Shown here: piece by piece, positions 11,017-18,948 of the stretch
Numbering within the stretch: position 1 is the first letter of the stretch
How the letters are laid out: every line of letters starts with the position of its first letter
Assembly: GCA_024758765.1 (NCBI GenBank)
Contig: CP101406.1
Span: 2,294,001-2,358,000, forward strand
Length of the DNA stretch: 64,000 nt
Direction of reading: 5' to 3'
DNA from: Mycobacterium sp. SVM_VP21
GTDB taxonomy: Bacteria; Actinomycetota; Actinomycetes; Mycobacteriales; Mycobacteriaceae
Notes under the pieces: generated by a model
What the model was told of the DNA's origin: nothing
The model's database searches: none
Seen by the model: the letters and a program-made list of their open reading frames with translations, nothing else
Program-made: the position numbers and the translations under genes

Positions 11017-12182
11017 TGCCCGGCATGCTTTCAGGACAGGCGGCTATCGCCGGAATCGGCGCGACCGACTTCTCCAAGGAATCCGGGCGCAGCGAACTGC
11101 GTCTGGCGGCCGAAGCGGTGCTCGACGCCCTCGACGACGCGGGCCTGAAGCCCTCCGACGTCGATGGCCTGGTCACCTTCACCATGGACTCCAACCTGGA
11201 GACCGCCGTCGCGCGTGCCACCGGGATCGGTGAGCTGAAGTTCTTCTCCCAGATCGGTTACGGCGGCGGCGCCGCCGCGGCGACCGTGCAGCAGGCCGCC
11301 CTGGCGGTGGCGACCGGGGTCGCCGAGGTGGTCGTCGCTTACCGTGCCTTTAATGAGCGCTCGGAGTTCCGGTTCGGCCAGGTGATGACCGGTTTGACGG
11401 TCAACGCCGACTCGCGCGGCGTGGAGTACAGCTGGTCGTACCCGCACGGCCTGAGCACCCCGGCGGCATCGGTGGCGATGATCGCCCAGCGCTACATGCA
11501 CGAATACGGCGCCACCAGTGCGGATTTCGGCGCAGTTTCGGTGGCCGACCGCAAGCATGCGGCGACCAACCCGAAGGCGTTCTTCTACGGCAAGCCGATC
11601 ACCATTGAGGATCATCAGAATTCGCGGTGGATCGCCGAACCGCTGCGGCTGCTGGACTGCTGCCAGGAGAGCGACGGCGGGGTGGCGATCGTCGTCACCA
11701 CTCCGGAGCGGGCCCGCGATCTCAAGCATCGACCGGCGATCATCGAGGCGGCCGCGCAGGCTGCCGGGGCCGACCAGTTCACCATGTACTCCTACTACCG
11801 CGAGGAGCTCGGCCTGCCTGAGATGGGCCTGGTGGGCAAGCAGCTGTGGTCGCAGTCGGGCCTGACGCCGGCCGATATCCAGACCGCGGTGCTCTACGAC
11901 CACTTCACTCCCTACACGCTGATCCAGTTGGAAGAGCTGGGATTCTGCGGCAAGGGGGAGGCCAAGGACTTCATCGCCGGCGGCGCCATCGAACTCGGCG
12001 GCCGGCTGCCGATCAACACCCACGGCGGCCAGCTCGGCGAGGCCTACATCCACGGTATGAACGGCATCGCCGAGGGTGTGCGCCAGCTGCGCGGCACTTC
12101 GGTCAACCAGGTCGATGGCGTCGAGCACGTGCTGGTGACCGCCGGGACCGGTGTGCCTACGTCGGGTCTGATTCTGGGCTAA
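11016..12182 (+). CDS. ltp2: Thiolase-fold retro-aldolase Ltp2
   Basis: A 388-residue thiolase-superfamily protein. Together with the DUF35 part of ChsH2 it cleaves 17-hydroxy-3-oxo-4-pregnene-20-carboxyl-CoA to androstenedione and propionyl-CoA, ending side-chain removal. The conserved GYGGGAAAATVQQAALAVA, CCQESDGGVAIVV and NTHGGQLGEAYIHGMNGIAE blocks are present. The usual thiolase nucleophilic cysteine motif is absent, as in the SCP-x-like aldolases. ATG overlaps the chsH1 stop (TAATG). It is the last gene of the cyp125 operon; palindromic repeats follow. Confidence 0.94.
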   Translation: MPGMLSGQAAIAGIGATDFSKESGRSELRLAAEAVLDALDDAGLKPSDVDGLVTFTMDSNLETAVARATGIGELKFFSQIGYGGGAAAATVQQAALAVATGVAEVVVAYRAFNERSEFRFGQVMTGLTVNADSRGVEYSWSYPHGLSTPAASVAMIAQRYMHEYGATSADFGAVSVADRKHAATNPKAFFYGKPITIEDHQNSRWIAEPLRLLDCCQESDGGVAIVVTTPERARDLKHRPAIIEAAAQAAGADQFTMYSYYREELGLPEMGLVGKQLWSQSGLTPADIQTAVLYDHFTPYTLIQLEELGFCGKGEAKDFIAGGAIELGGRLPINTHGGQLGEAYIHGMNGIAEGVRQLRGTSVNQVDGVEHVLVTAGTGVPTSGLILG

Positions 12183-12212
12183 GCGCACTAGTCGCCCTCG
12201 CTTTCCCCGCCG

Positions 12213-12265
12213 AACGTGAAGTTGGCTTGACGCTGGGAGGTCGAGCGTGAAGCCAGCTTCACGCT
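12213..12265. repeat. Palindromic repeat pair upstream of the DUF559-like gene
   Basis: Two neighbouring copies of a 22-bp palindrome. The second (12244-12265) has perfect 10-bp arms, AGCGTGAAGC and GCTTCACGCT, separated by CA. The first is a degenerate copy with three differences. The same element occurs twice on the other side of the downstream gene. They could act as the ltp2 terminator, as a regulator-binding site, or be the ends of a small mobile unit. Confidence 0.8.
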
Positions 12266-12348
12266 GGGCAGGGTGTGAATCCGGCGGGGTGTGGATAGGT
12301 CAGCAGAGTGAAGTGACGGCCGGCGAGCCCGGGTGAGACGCTGCCGCC

Positions 12349-13188
12349 ATGGCAGACCCGTTCATCGGCAGCGAGTCGGTTGACGCTGGACTGGTGACAC
12401 CGGGGCAACTGATCACGGGCCACACCAGGGTGTTTCGTGATGTGTACCTGCGCAGGGATATCGAAATCACCGCGGTCGACCGGGCCAGAGCGGCGTGGCT
12501 CTGGTCAAAGCGGCAAGGTGTGGTCGCGGGTTTCTCGGCGTCGGCCCTGCACGGCAGTGAATGGGTAGACGTCGACAGGCCCGCCGAACTCATCCACGGG
12601 AATCGGCATCGCTTACCCGGATTGCTCATTCGTGGCGACGCCTTACGACTTGATGAGATCCAGGTGATTGGCGGGGTGCCGGTCACCACGCCGGCGCGCA
12701 CCGCCGTGGACCTGGCCTGCTGGTATCGGACAGTCGAAGCGGTTGCGGGCCTGGACGCACTGGCTCGCTCCACCGAGTTCAAAGATGTTGACGTCCAACG
12801 GATTGTGGATCGTTGCGGGGGACGACGCGGCATCGTACGCGCGCGGGAGTCGCTGGTCCTGGTCGACGCTGGTGCGGAGTCGCCGAAAGAGAGCTGGCTG
12901 CGGGTCATCCTGATGCGGGCCGGATTGCCTCCGCCGGTAACCCAGATCCCGGTCTATGACGGCTACTGGCAGCCGTTCGCGGTGCTGGACATGGGGTGGC
13001 CGGAGGTGAAGGTCGCTGCGGAGTACGACGGTGACACGCATCGGACGGACCCCATCCGCTGGCGCAAGGACGCCAAGCGTCATGAGCGACTGCAACGCTG
13101 CGGCTGGATCGTCGTCCGAGTGTTGGCCGGCGACCAGGAAGCCGACGTGATCCGGCGCGTGCGTGCCGCCCTTGCCCGCCGAGCGTGA
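12349..13188 (+). CDS. Orphan DUF559/AbiEi-like protein with PD-(D/E)XK-type C-terminus
   Basis: 279 residues. The N-terminal half (GQLITGHTRVFRDVYLRRD; SASALHGSEWVDVDRPAELI; TPARTAVDLAC near residue 120) resembles the AbiEi-type antitoxin/DUF559 mycobacterial family. The C-terminal half has VKVAAEYDGDTHRTDPIRW, then KDAKRHERLQRCGWIVVRV, the pattern of Vsr/DUF559 PD-(D/E)XK nuclease folds (E, D, H, K in order). No toxin partner gene is adjacent. The gene splits ltp2 from the PPE gene, which are neighbours in M. tuberculosis, and is flanked on both sides by palindromes, the downstream one containing its stop codon. It looks like an inserted cassette. Function unproven. Confidence 0.75.
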   Translation: MADPFIGSESVDAGLVTPGQLITGHTRVFRDVYLRRDIEITAVDRARAAWLWSKRQGVVAGFSASALHGSEWVDVDRPAELIHGNRHRLPGLLIRGDALRLDEIQVIGGVPVTTPARTAVDLACWYRTVEAVAGLDALARSTEFKDVDVQRIVDRCGGRRGIVRARESLVLVDAGAESPKESWLRVILMRAGLPPPVTQIPVYDGYWQPFAVLDMGWPEVKVAAEYDGDTHRTDPIRWRKDAKRHERLQRCGWIVVRVLAGDQEADVIRRVRAALARRA

Positions 13189-13232
13189 AGCTGGCTTCAC
13201 GCTGGGGGGGCGGGCGTGAAGGTAGCTTCACG
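13182..13232. repeat. Palindromic repeat pair downstream of the DUF559-like gene
   Basis: The first copy (13182-13203) has the same 10-bp arms as the upstream repeat with centre TG, so it is its exact reverse complement; it overlaps the stop codon of the endonuclease-like gene. The second (13215-13232) is a shorter form with arms CGTGAAG and CTTCACG around GTAG. As RNA both would form stable hairpins between two convergent genes. Confidence 0.8.
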
Positions 13233-13234
13233 TT

Positions 13235-13297
13235 GGGCGGGAGGGAACCCGTACCGGGCGGGAGGGAACCCGTACCGGGCGGGAGGGAACCCGCAGC
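13235..13297. repeat. Three tandem 21-bp repeats
   Basis: Three head-to-tail copies of a 21-bp unit beginning GGGCGGGAGGGAACCC. The first two are identical and the third differs in its last bases. The array abuts the stop codon of the PPE gene. The unit is GC-rich and of the size seen in mycobacterial minisatellites, so it may vary in copy number between strains. Confidence 0.85.
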
Positions 13298-13299
13298 GC

Positions 13300-14790
13300 T
13301 CAATCGTTGGTGGGCTCGCCCCAGCTCTCGGGCAACAGCGGAAGGGTTGGCCCGTCGCTGAAGCCGCTGCGTGCCAACGTGGTCAAACCCGTTGCAGGCA
13401 GGCCCGGCTTAGCTTGCGCCGCAGCGAATCCCAGGATTCCGGCACTGCTTGCGGAGGCACGAGTCGCGACGTCGGGCCCCATATCGGGGGTGTCGTCGGC
13501 GTAGACGTAGATGAACTCGTCCGCGTGCCCGCGCGCATTTCGGCGCCGGCGGGCACGGGACCGATCCCGTGCGGCCGCAGCTGCGGCCGCCGCCTCGGCG
13601 GCTGCTTCCGGATTCTGTGCCTTCTTGACGGCATGAGCGCGGGTCGCAGCGGGCATCCGGCCGGTCGCACCGGGCGGACCGATCACATAGGGCGGGAAGA
13701 GTGCCGGGGTGCCGCTTGCCGGGGGAGCCGCGGGCGGTGCTGGCGCGGGCGCGGCGCTGGTGGTCGGTGCCGATACCGAACCCGCTGTGGTCGGTGCCGC
13801 AGCAGGGTTGGCGACGGTAGTGGACGTATTCGCTGAACCCACGGAGGCCAAGGGGTTTTCAGCGGGCAGGGCTTCGGCGGGCAGAACGGCCGGGGCGGGC
13901 TGAATCCCGGCGAGTCCGGCCAAGCGGGCTGCCCACCCCAGGTTGCCGATCGCCAGGCCCAGCGCGGGTTGCAGCAGCGCCGGCGCGAACTGGCTCAAGG
14001 TGGCGGCAAGCTGACTGGCGTGGAAAGTCAGGTCGGCCATGATGACGGGGAGATCTGTCAGCAGCGCGGCCGGGTCGGTCAGCAGGTCGTTGACGATGAT
14101 CTTGGCCCACTCGCCCATTTCCCCGAATACGTCTTTCCACCACTCCGGGTCGGTCGGATCGAGGTCGCCGTCGTGGATCCCCTCGTGGTCGTGGTCGTGG
14201 TCGTGGTCGTGATCATGGTCGTGATCGTCGTGGTCGTGATCAGCCTCGGCGTGGTTGACGATCGGCGGTGCCACGGCGAGCTGTGGGGTCGATGCCAGCG
14301 CCGCGCCGGAGACGGCTTCGTAGGTGGCCATGGTGGTGGCAGCCTGGACCCACATCCGGACATAGTCGGCCTCGTTGACCGCGATCGGGATGGTGTTGAC
14401 CCCAAAGAAGTTGGTAGCGACCAAAACTCCGTGGATGGCATGGTTGGCCGCCAGCTCCGGCATGGTGGGCATGGCCGCCAACGCACTGACGTAGGCTGCG
14501 GCCGCTGTTTCGTACTGAGATGCACGTGCGGCACTGTCCGCGCTGGCCGTCGCCAACCAGGCCAAGTACGGCAGGTGTGCGGCGAGATAGCGCTCGGCGC
14601 TGGGTCCCTGCCACGACGCTGCCTGGGTGGCTCCCAGCACCTCCCGCAATGCCTCTGCAATCGCGGTGTATTCAAGGCTCAGCGATGACCACGCGCCGGC
14701 CGCAGACAACAGTGGGCCGGGCCCCGGGCCGCTGCTCAGCGCCGCAGAATGCACCTCTGGAGGAGATGCCATCCATACCGGCGCCGTCAT
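13300..14790 (-). CDS. PPE family protein (PPE-PPW type) with a His/Asp-rich metal-binding-like insert
   Basis: 496 residues starting [16 protein letters not shown]; the frame opens 12 codons earlier, but the family start is this ATG. PPE motif at residues 10-12 and WxG (WQG) at 60-62 define the helical PPE domain. Residues 180-206 contain 11 histidines mostly alternating with aspartate, an insert I know from no standard PPE domain and which resembles histidine-rich zinc-binding loops. A proline/alanine-rich stretch follows (about 320-400), then an arginine-rich segment and a C-terminus with [10 protein letters not shown], the PxxPxxW motif of the PPW subgroup. PPE proteins are exported by type VII secretion. 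It lies downstream of kstD-chsH3, in the position of PPE63, but has its own upstream Zur-like box. No PE partner is adjacent. Confidence 0.9.
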   Translation of the reverse strand: MTAPVWMASPPEVHSAALSSGPGPGPLLSAAGAWSSLSLEYTAIAEALREVLGATQAASWQGPSAERYLAAHLPYLAWLATASADSAARASQYETAAAAYVSALAAMPTMPELAANHAIHGVLVATNFFGVNTIPIAVNEADYVRMWVQAATTMATYEAVSGAALASTPQLAVAPPIVNHAEADHDHDDHDHDHDHDHDHDHEGIHDGDLDPTDPEWWKDVFGEMGEWAKIIVNDLLTDPAALLTDLPVIMADLTFHASQLAATLSQFAPALLQPALGLAIGNLGWAARLAGLAGIQPAPAVLPAEALPAENPLASVGSANTSTTVANPAAAPTTAGSVSAPTTSAAPAPAPPAAPPASGTPALFPPYVIGPPGATGRMPAATRAHAVKKAQNPEAAAEAAAAAAAARDRSRARRRRNARGHADEFIYVYADDTPDMGPDVATRASASSAGILGFAAAQAKPGLPATGLTTLARSGFSDGPTLPLLPESWGEPTND

Positions 14791-14810
14791 GACGATCACC
14801 ATATCGAAGA

Positions 14811-14825
14811 TGAAAGTCATTTTCA
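14811..14825 (-). promoter_or_regulatory. Candidate Zur (FurB) box upstream of the PPE gene
   Basis: On the minus strand the sequence reads TGAAAATGACTTTCA. It matches the actinobacterial 7-1-7 Zur palindrome TGAAAATGATTTTCA at 14 of 15 positions. It ends 20 bp before the PPE ATG, inside the 80-bp gap after chsH3. Zur represses zinc-acquisition genes when zinc is sufficient. Its position in front of a His-rich PPE protein makes zinc control plausible. Confidence 0.6.
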
Positions 14826-14870
14826 ATTAGGTGTCGCGTGCGGGTGGCCGGCGGGGACGCCGGGGGATAG

Positions 14871-15740
14871 CTAGGCCGAAACAAGCTCCACATCGTTGAG
14901 GATGGCGGCGTCCTCACGCGAGGGCGCCACGACATTGCCCACCAGTCGATCGCCGTCTTTCCACAGCCGGGCCCGCAGCGTCTCGCCCGGGAAAACCACG
15001 CCGGCGAACCGGGCGCCGAAGGAACGAACCGCACCGGCATCACCGTCCAGCGCGGTGTCCACCGCCGCCTTGCAGGTCATGCCGTAGGTGCACAGCCCGT
15101 GCAGAATCGGCCGGTCGAAGCCCGCCGCGGCGGCGAACGCCGGGTCCGAGTGCAGCGGGTTGCGGTCGCCGCAGAGCCGGTAGAGCAGTGCCTGCTGCGG
15201 GGACACCGGGATGTCGATCTCGAAATCCGGTGCCCGGCCGGCAAGGGCGCTTGCCGCCGAAGATGAAGTCGGTCCGCGCTCGCCGCCGAAGCCGCCCTCG
15301 CCGCGGGCGAAGATGGACCGGTGCTGGGTCCACAGTGGCGTGCCATCGGTGCTGGTGACCGAGGTCTCCAGCACCACCACCGCGGCCTTGCCCTTGTCCC
15401 ACACCTCGACGATCCTGCTGATCGCGCGGGCGCTGCCCGACGGCGGCAGCGGTGCCGGCACGGTCACCTTCTCCGAGGCGTGCAGGATCTTGGCCAGGTC
15501 GATCTCGACTCCGGGCCAGCTCACCTTCGGCGGGTCCACCTCGTTGAACGAGGCCGCGACGCAGCCGAACGTCGGCAGCACCTGCGGTTTGCCGTCCACG
15601 ACGTAGCTCAGCTCACGCGGGTCCATCGGGTCCGAGCCGGCGCCCAGTGCCAGGTTGTAGAGCTGCACATTGGTTGCGGTCCAGGAGAATTCGACCTGGC
15701 CGAACTCCGCCCCCAGTGCGACGTCGAGATCGATCGCCAT
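14871..15740 (-). CDS. chsH3: MaoC-type steroid enoyl-CoA hydratase ChsH3 (Hsd4B)
   Basis: 289 residues with two hot-dog repeats. The C-terminal one carries the hydratase-2 motif CGDRNPLHSDPAFAAAAGF with catalytic D192 and H197, followed by RPILHGLCTYGM. It belongs to the (R)-specific 2-enoyl-CoA hydratase group, and matches Rv3538 (annotated hsd4B, shown to hydrate the C24 steroid enoyl-CoA and named ChsH3). It begins one base after the kstD stop, so the two are translationally linked, the same arrangement as Rv3537-Rv3538. Confidence 0.92.
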   Translation of the reverse strand: MAIDLDVALGAEFGQVEFSWTATNVQLYNLALGAGSDPMDPRELSYVVDGKPQVLPTFGCVAASFNEVDPPKVSWPGVEIDLAKILHASEKVTVPAPLPPSGSARAISRIVEVWDKGKAAVVVLETSVTSTDGTPLWTQHRSIFARGEGGFGGERGPTSSSAASALAGRAPDFEIDIPVSPQQALLYRLCGDRNPLHSDPAFAAAAGFDRPILHGLCTYGMTCKAAVDTALDGDAGAVRSFGARFAGVVFPGETLRARLWKDGDRLVGNVVAPSREDAAILNDVELVSA

Positions 15741-15741
15741 G

Positions 15742-17424
15742 TCAGGCCTTTCCAGCGATGTCGAGGGCGGCCAGGTAGCCGAACGTCATGGCGGGTCCGA
15801 TGGTGCCGCCCGGTCCGGGGTAGGTGTGGCCCATCACCGGTGCGCTGACGTTGCCTGCCGCATACAGGCCCGCGATGACGCTGCCGTCGTCGCGCAATGC
15901 CCGGCCGTTCACGTCGGTGCGGATCCCGCCCTTGGTGCCCAGGTCGCCCGGCACCATCTTGGCCGCGTAGAACGGGCCTTGCGCGATCTGGCCCAGGTTC
16001 GGGTTCGGCTTGTTGGTCGGGTCGCCGTAGTAACGGTCGTAGGCGCTCTCGCCGCGGTGGAAGTCCTCGTCCACGCCGGTGCGGGCGAACTCGTTGAACC
16101 GCTCGACGGTCGCGGCCAATGCGGCAGCCGGAACGCCGGTCTTGGTCGCCAGCTCCTCCAGGGTGTCGGCGGACACGATCACGCCGGACTCCAGCCATTT
16201 CTTCGGAATCCGTTGGCCCGGCTGCAAACCCGCGAAGATGAAGTTGTTGCGGTAGCGCTGGTCGAAGATCAGCCAGGCCGGGATGTTCTCGCCGGGCCCG
16301 GCGCCCTGGCCGTATTGGCCGCCGTACATGTGGTGGCAGGCCTCCACATACGGCATCGACTCGTTCATGAACCGCTTGCCGGCCATGTTCACGATGATCG
16401 ATCCAGGTGAGTTGCGCTCCGACAGTGCGAACCACGGCGACCCGGGCAGCGGCACCGTCGGGCCCCACCAGGCGTCCTCCATGATGTCCAGGGCTGCACC
16501 GAGCTTCTCGCCGGCCAGAATGCCCTCACCGGTGTTGGCCTTCGCGCCCACCGTCCACTCGGTGGTGATCGGGGCGCGCTGGTACTTCACCCGCATCTGC
16601 TCGTTGTGTTCGAATCCGCCGCTGGCCAGGATGACCCCGCGCCGGGCGCGGATCAGCTGGGGCTCCGCCGACTCGGCGTCCTGTGCGCCGCGGACGTAGA
16701 CGCCGGAGACCACGCCGTCTTCCACGTAGAGATCGGTCAGTGCGGTGTTGAGCTGCACCGGAACGCCGGCCTTGCGCAGGGCGAGGCGCAGCGGCGCGAT
16801 CAGGGCGCGGCCCATGCCGACCAGGTTCTTGCCGGTGGCCTGGGCCCACATGGTGCGGGCGCCGACCTTCAAGCTGCGCAGCACCCCGCGCGGGTGGCGC
16901 TTGAGTTGGTTGAGGCGGACGTAGTCCTGCTGCATCACAACGACGTTCAGCGGCACCTTGCCGTAAGCCGGCTCGAGGCCATTCATGTCGGCGCCCAGCT
17001 TCTTGGCGTTGAACGGCTTGGGCTCGATCGAGCGGCCGGTGGGCTTGCCGCCGGGCTGCTCGGGGTAGTAGTCGGCGTAACCCGGGACCCAGCACATCTT
17101 CAGCGGCGAGTTCTTCAGCACGAAAGACAACATCTCCGGGCCGCGCTGCAGGTAGGTGTCGATCTTTTCGGCCGGAACCACATCGCCGACGATCGTGTGC
17201 AGATAGGTGCGGGCGGCCGCGGCGTCATCCTTGACGCCCGCGCGCTGCAACACCTCATTGTTGGGGATCCATACGCCACCACCGGAACGAGCGGTCGAGC
17301 CGCCGTAGTGGGCGGCTTTCTCGATGACGATGGTGGACAGTCCCTGGTGGGCGGCAGTGAGGGCGGCGACCAACCCGGCGCCGCCGCTTCCGACCACGAC
17401 GACGTCGTATTCCTGTTCGGCCAT
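15742..17424 (-). CDS. kstD: 3-Ketosteroid delta-1-dehydrogenase KstD
   Basis: A 560-residue flavoprotein that introduces the C1-C2 double bond into 3-ketosteroids, needed together with KshA for ring-B opening. The FAD-binding Rossmann motif VVVVGSGGAGLVAALTAA is at the N-terminus, and the C-terminal catalytic region reads GPFYAAKMVPGDLGTKGG followed by VMGHTYPGPGGTIGPAMTFG. The ATG (MAEQEYDV) is preferred; a GTG three codons upstream lies inside the KstR operator. Only one base separates operator and start codon, so a leaderless or nearly leaderless mRNA is likely. M. tuberculosis KstD has 563 residues. Confidence 0.96.
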   Translation of the reverse strand: MAEQEYDVVVVGSGGAGLVAALTAAHQGLSTIVIEKAAHYGGSTARSGGGVWIPNNEVLQRAGVKDDAAAARTYLHTIVGDVVPAEKIDTYLQRGPEMLSFVLKNSPLKMCWVPGYADYYPEQPGGKPTGRSIEPKPFNAKKLGADMNGLEPAYGKVPLNVVVMQQDYVRLNQLKRHPRGVLRSLKVGARTMWAQATGKNLVGMGRALIAPLRLALRKAGVPVQLNTALTDLYVEDGVVSGVYVRGAQDAESAEPQLIRARRGVILASGGFEHNEQMRVKYQRAPITTEWTVGAKANTGEGILAGEKLGAALDIMEDAWWGPTVPLPGSPWFALSERNSPGSIIVNMAGKRFMNESMPYVEACHHMYGGQYGQGAGPGENIPAWLIFDQRYRNNFIFAGLQPGQRIPKKWLESGVIVSADTLEELATKTGVPAAALAATVERFNEFARTGVDEDFHRGESAYDRYYGDPTNKPNPNLGQIAQGPFYAAKMVPGDLGTKGGIRTDVNGRALRDDGSVIAGLYAAGNVSAPVMGHTYPGPGGTIGPAMTFGYLAALDIAGKA

Positions 17425-17425
17425 G

Positions 17426-17439
17426 TAGAACACGTTATA
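17426..17439. promoter_or_regulatory. KstR operator directly before kstD
   Basis: TAGAACACGTTATA matches TnnAACnnGTTnnA. One base separates it from the kstD start codon, so bound repressor would cover the transcription start of a short-leader mRNA. It is one of two sites in the kstD/cyp125-2 intergenic region. Confidence 0.9.
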
Positions 17440-17561
17440 GAATTGCCCCGCCCGGGCGCCAGTTGGCTGGCCTTATTGCTCCGGCGACCTCCGTACAACT
17501 GTTCCCTACCCTGCTGGTAGCCCCTCGGTTCCGGCCAGGTCGGGCCGACCGTTCGGTGCAG

Positions 17562-17575
17562 TAGAACGTGTTTCA
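17562..17575. promoter_or_regulatory. KstR operator upstream of the second cyp125
   Basis: TAGAACGTGTTTCA is a full consensus match, 113 bp before the GTG of the second CYP125. Together with the kstD-proximal site it makes this divergent region doubly controlled. Confidence 0.88.
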
Positions 17576-17688
17576 GTTTTGTCCTGAATGCAGGGTCTTT
17601 CTGCCCTTCCTCCTGAGGTGAAGGCATGCTTTACTGACGCGAGAACGTATCGTTTTCTCCTGCGGATCAGTAGTGAGGAGTTGTCATC

Positions 17689-18948
17689 GTGGCCAGCCCT
17701 ACTATCTCGTCAGCCACCGGCATCGCGGCCGGTTTCGACCTCACCGACCCGGAAATCTACGCCGAGCGACTGCCCGACGCGGAGTTCGCCGAACTGCGGC
17801 GCAGCGAACCGATCAAATGGATCGCACAGCCCGACGAGAAGAGCGGCGGCTTCAAAGACGGCGGCTACTGGGCGATCACCCGGCACGAGGACGTCAAGGA
17901 GATCTCGCGGCTCGACGACGTGTTCTCCAGTGAGCGAAACGGCGCTATCCCGCGCTTCCATGACGAGACGCCCCGCGAAGCGCTCGACGCCCAGCGGATC
18001 CTCATGCTCAACCAGGATGCGCCGCACCACACCCGTCAGCGCCGGATCATCTCGCGCGGTTTCACCCCGCGCCACATCCTGCCGCTGCGCGACCAACTGG
18101 AACAGCGGGCACAGGCCATCGCCAAGGAGGCCCTGGCGAGGGGCACCGGTGACTTCGTTGTCGAGGTGGCCTCCGAGTTGCCGTTGCAGGCCATTGCCGG
18201 GCTGATGGGGGTGCCGCAGGAGGACCGCGGCAAGTTGTTCAACTGGACGAACCAGATGACGTCCTACGACGACCCGGAATACGCCCACTATGACCCCGCG
18301 ACCTCCGCGATGGAGATCATCGCCTACGGCCTGGAGTTGGCCGAGCAGAAGCGGAAGAACCCCGGTAGCGACATCGTCACCACGCTGATCGAGGCCGACA
18401 TCGATGGCGAGAAGCTCAACGATGACGAGCTGGGCTACTTCATCATCCTGTTGGCGGTGGCCGGCAGTGAGACCACGCGGAACTCGATCACTCAGGGCAT
18501 GATGGCCTTCACCCAGTTCCCGGACCAGTGGGAGCTCTTCAAGTCCGAACGCCCCGAGACCACTGCCGACGAGGTGGTCCGCTGGGCCACCCCGGTGACC
18601 TCATTCCAGCGCACCGCCACCCGCGACCACGAGCTCAATGGCACCTTGATCAAAGAGGGGCAGCGGGTGGTGATGTTCTACCGCTCGGCCAACTTCGACG
18701 AGACGGTGTTCGACAAGCCGCAGGAGTTCAACATCTTGCGTGACCCCAACCCGCATGTCGGTTTCGGCGGCACCGGTGCGCACTACTGCATCGGCACGCA
18801 TTTGGCGCGGATGACGATCGGGCTGATCTTCAACGCGATCGCCGACCACATCCCGGACCTCAAGCCGCTGGAGAGCCCCGAGCGGTTGCGGTCGGGCTGG
18901 CTCAACGGGATCAAGCACTGGCAGGTGGACTACACCGGCGGTAGGTGA
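17689..18948 (+). CDS. Second CYP125-type steroid C26/C27-monooxygenase
   Basis: A 419-residue P450 starting at GTG behind GAGGAG. The I-helix is AVAGSETTRNS; the heme loop GFGGTGAHYCIGTHLAR has ligand C367. It is clearly paralogous to the cyp125 gene 11 kb upstream (long shared stretches such as YRSANFDE and FNILRDPNPHVGFGGTGAHYCIG), yet its N-terminus (GFDLTDPEIYAERLPDAEFAEL, GGYWAITRHEDVKEISR) is the one resembling M. tuberculosis CYP125A1. Substrate is presumably the cholesterol or cholestenone side chain; different sterol preference from copy 1 is an inference. The GH31 gene is convergent, with zero spacing. Confidence 0.92.
   Translation: MASPTISSATGIAAGFDLTDPEIYAERLPDAEFAELRRSEPIKWIAQPDEKSGGFKDGGYWAITRHEDVKEISRLDDVFSSERNGAIPRFHDETPREALDAQRILMLNQDAPHHTRQRRIISRGFTPRHILPLRDQLEQRAQAIAKEALARGTGDFVVEVASELPLQAIAGLMGVPQEDRGKLFNWTNQMTSYDDPEYAHYDPATSAMEIIAYGLELAEQKRKNPGSDIVTTLIEADIDGEKLNDDELGYFIILLAVAGSETTRNSITQGMMAFTQFPDQWELFKSERPETTADEVVRWATPVTSFQRTATRDHELNGTLIKEGQRVVMFYRSANFDETVFDKPQEFNILRDPNPHVGFGGTGAHYCIGTHLARMTIGLIFNAIADHIPDLKPLESPERLRSGWLNGIKHWQVDYTGGR

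Noticed and set aside
12200..13300. CRISPR-like short repeats
   Set aside because: Only four palindromes, of unequal quality, split by a gene and without regular spacers; no cas genes in the window.
14173..14253. Possible simple-sequence slippage repeat in the PPE gene
   Set aside because: The run is imperfect and keeps the reading frame; the alternating His/Asp coding is better explained as a metal-binding insert, although copy-number variation remains possible.
13969..14688. Plus-strand frame with a valine-repeat stretch
   Set aside because: It is the reverse complement of the His/Asp codon run in the PPE gene (GTG/GTC read as valine), not a membrane protein.
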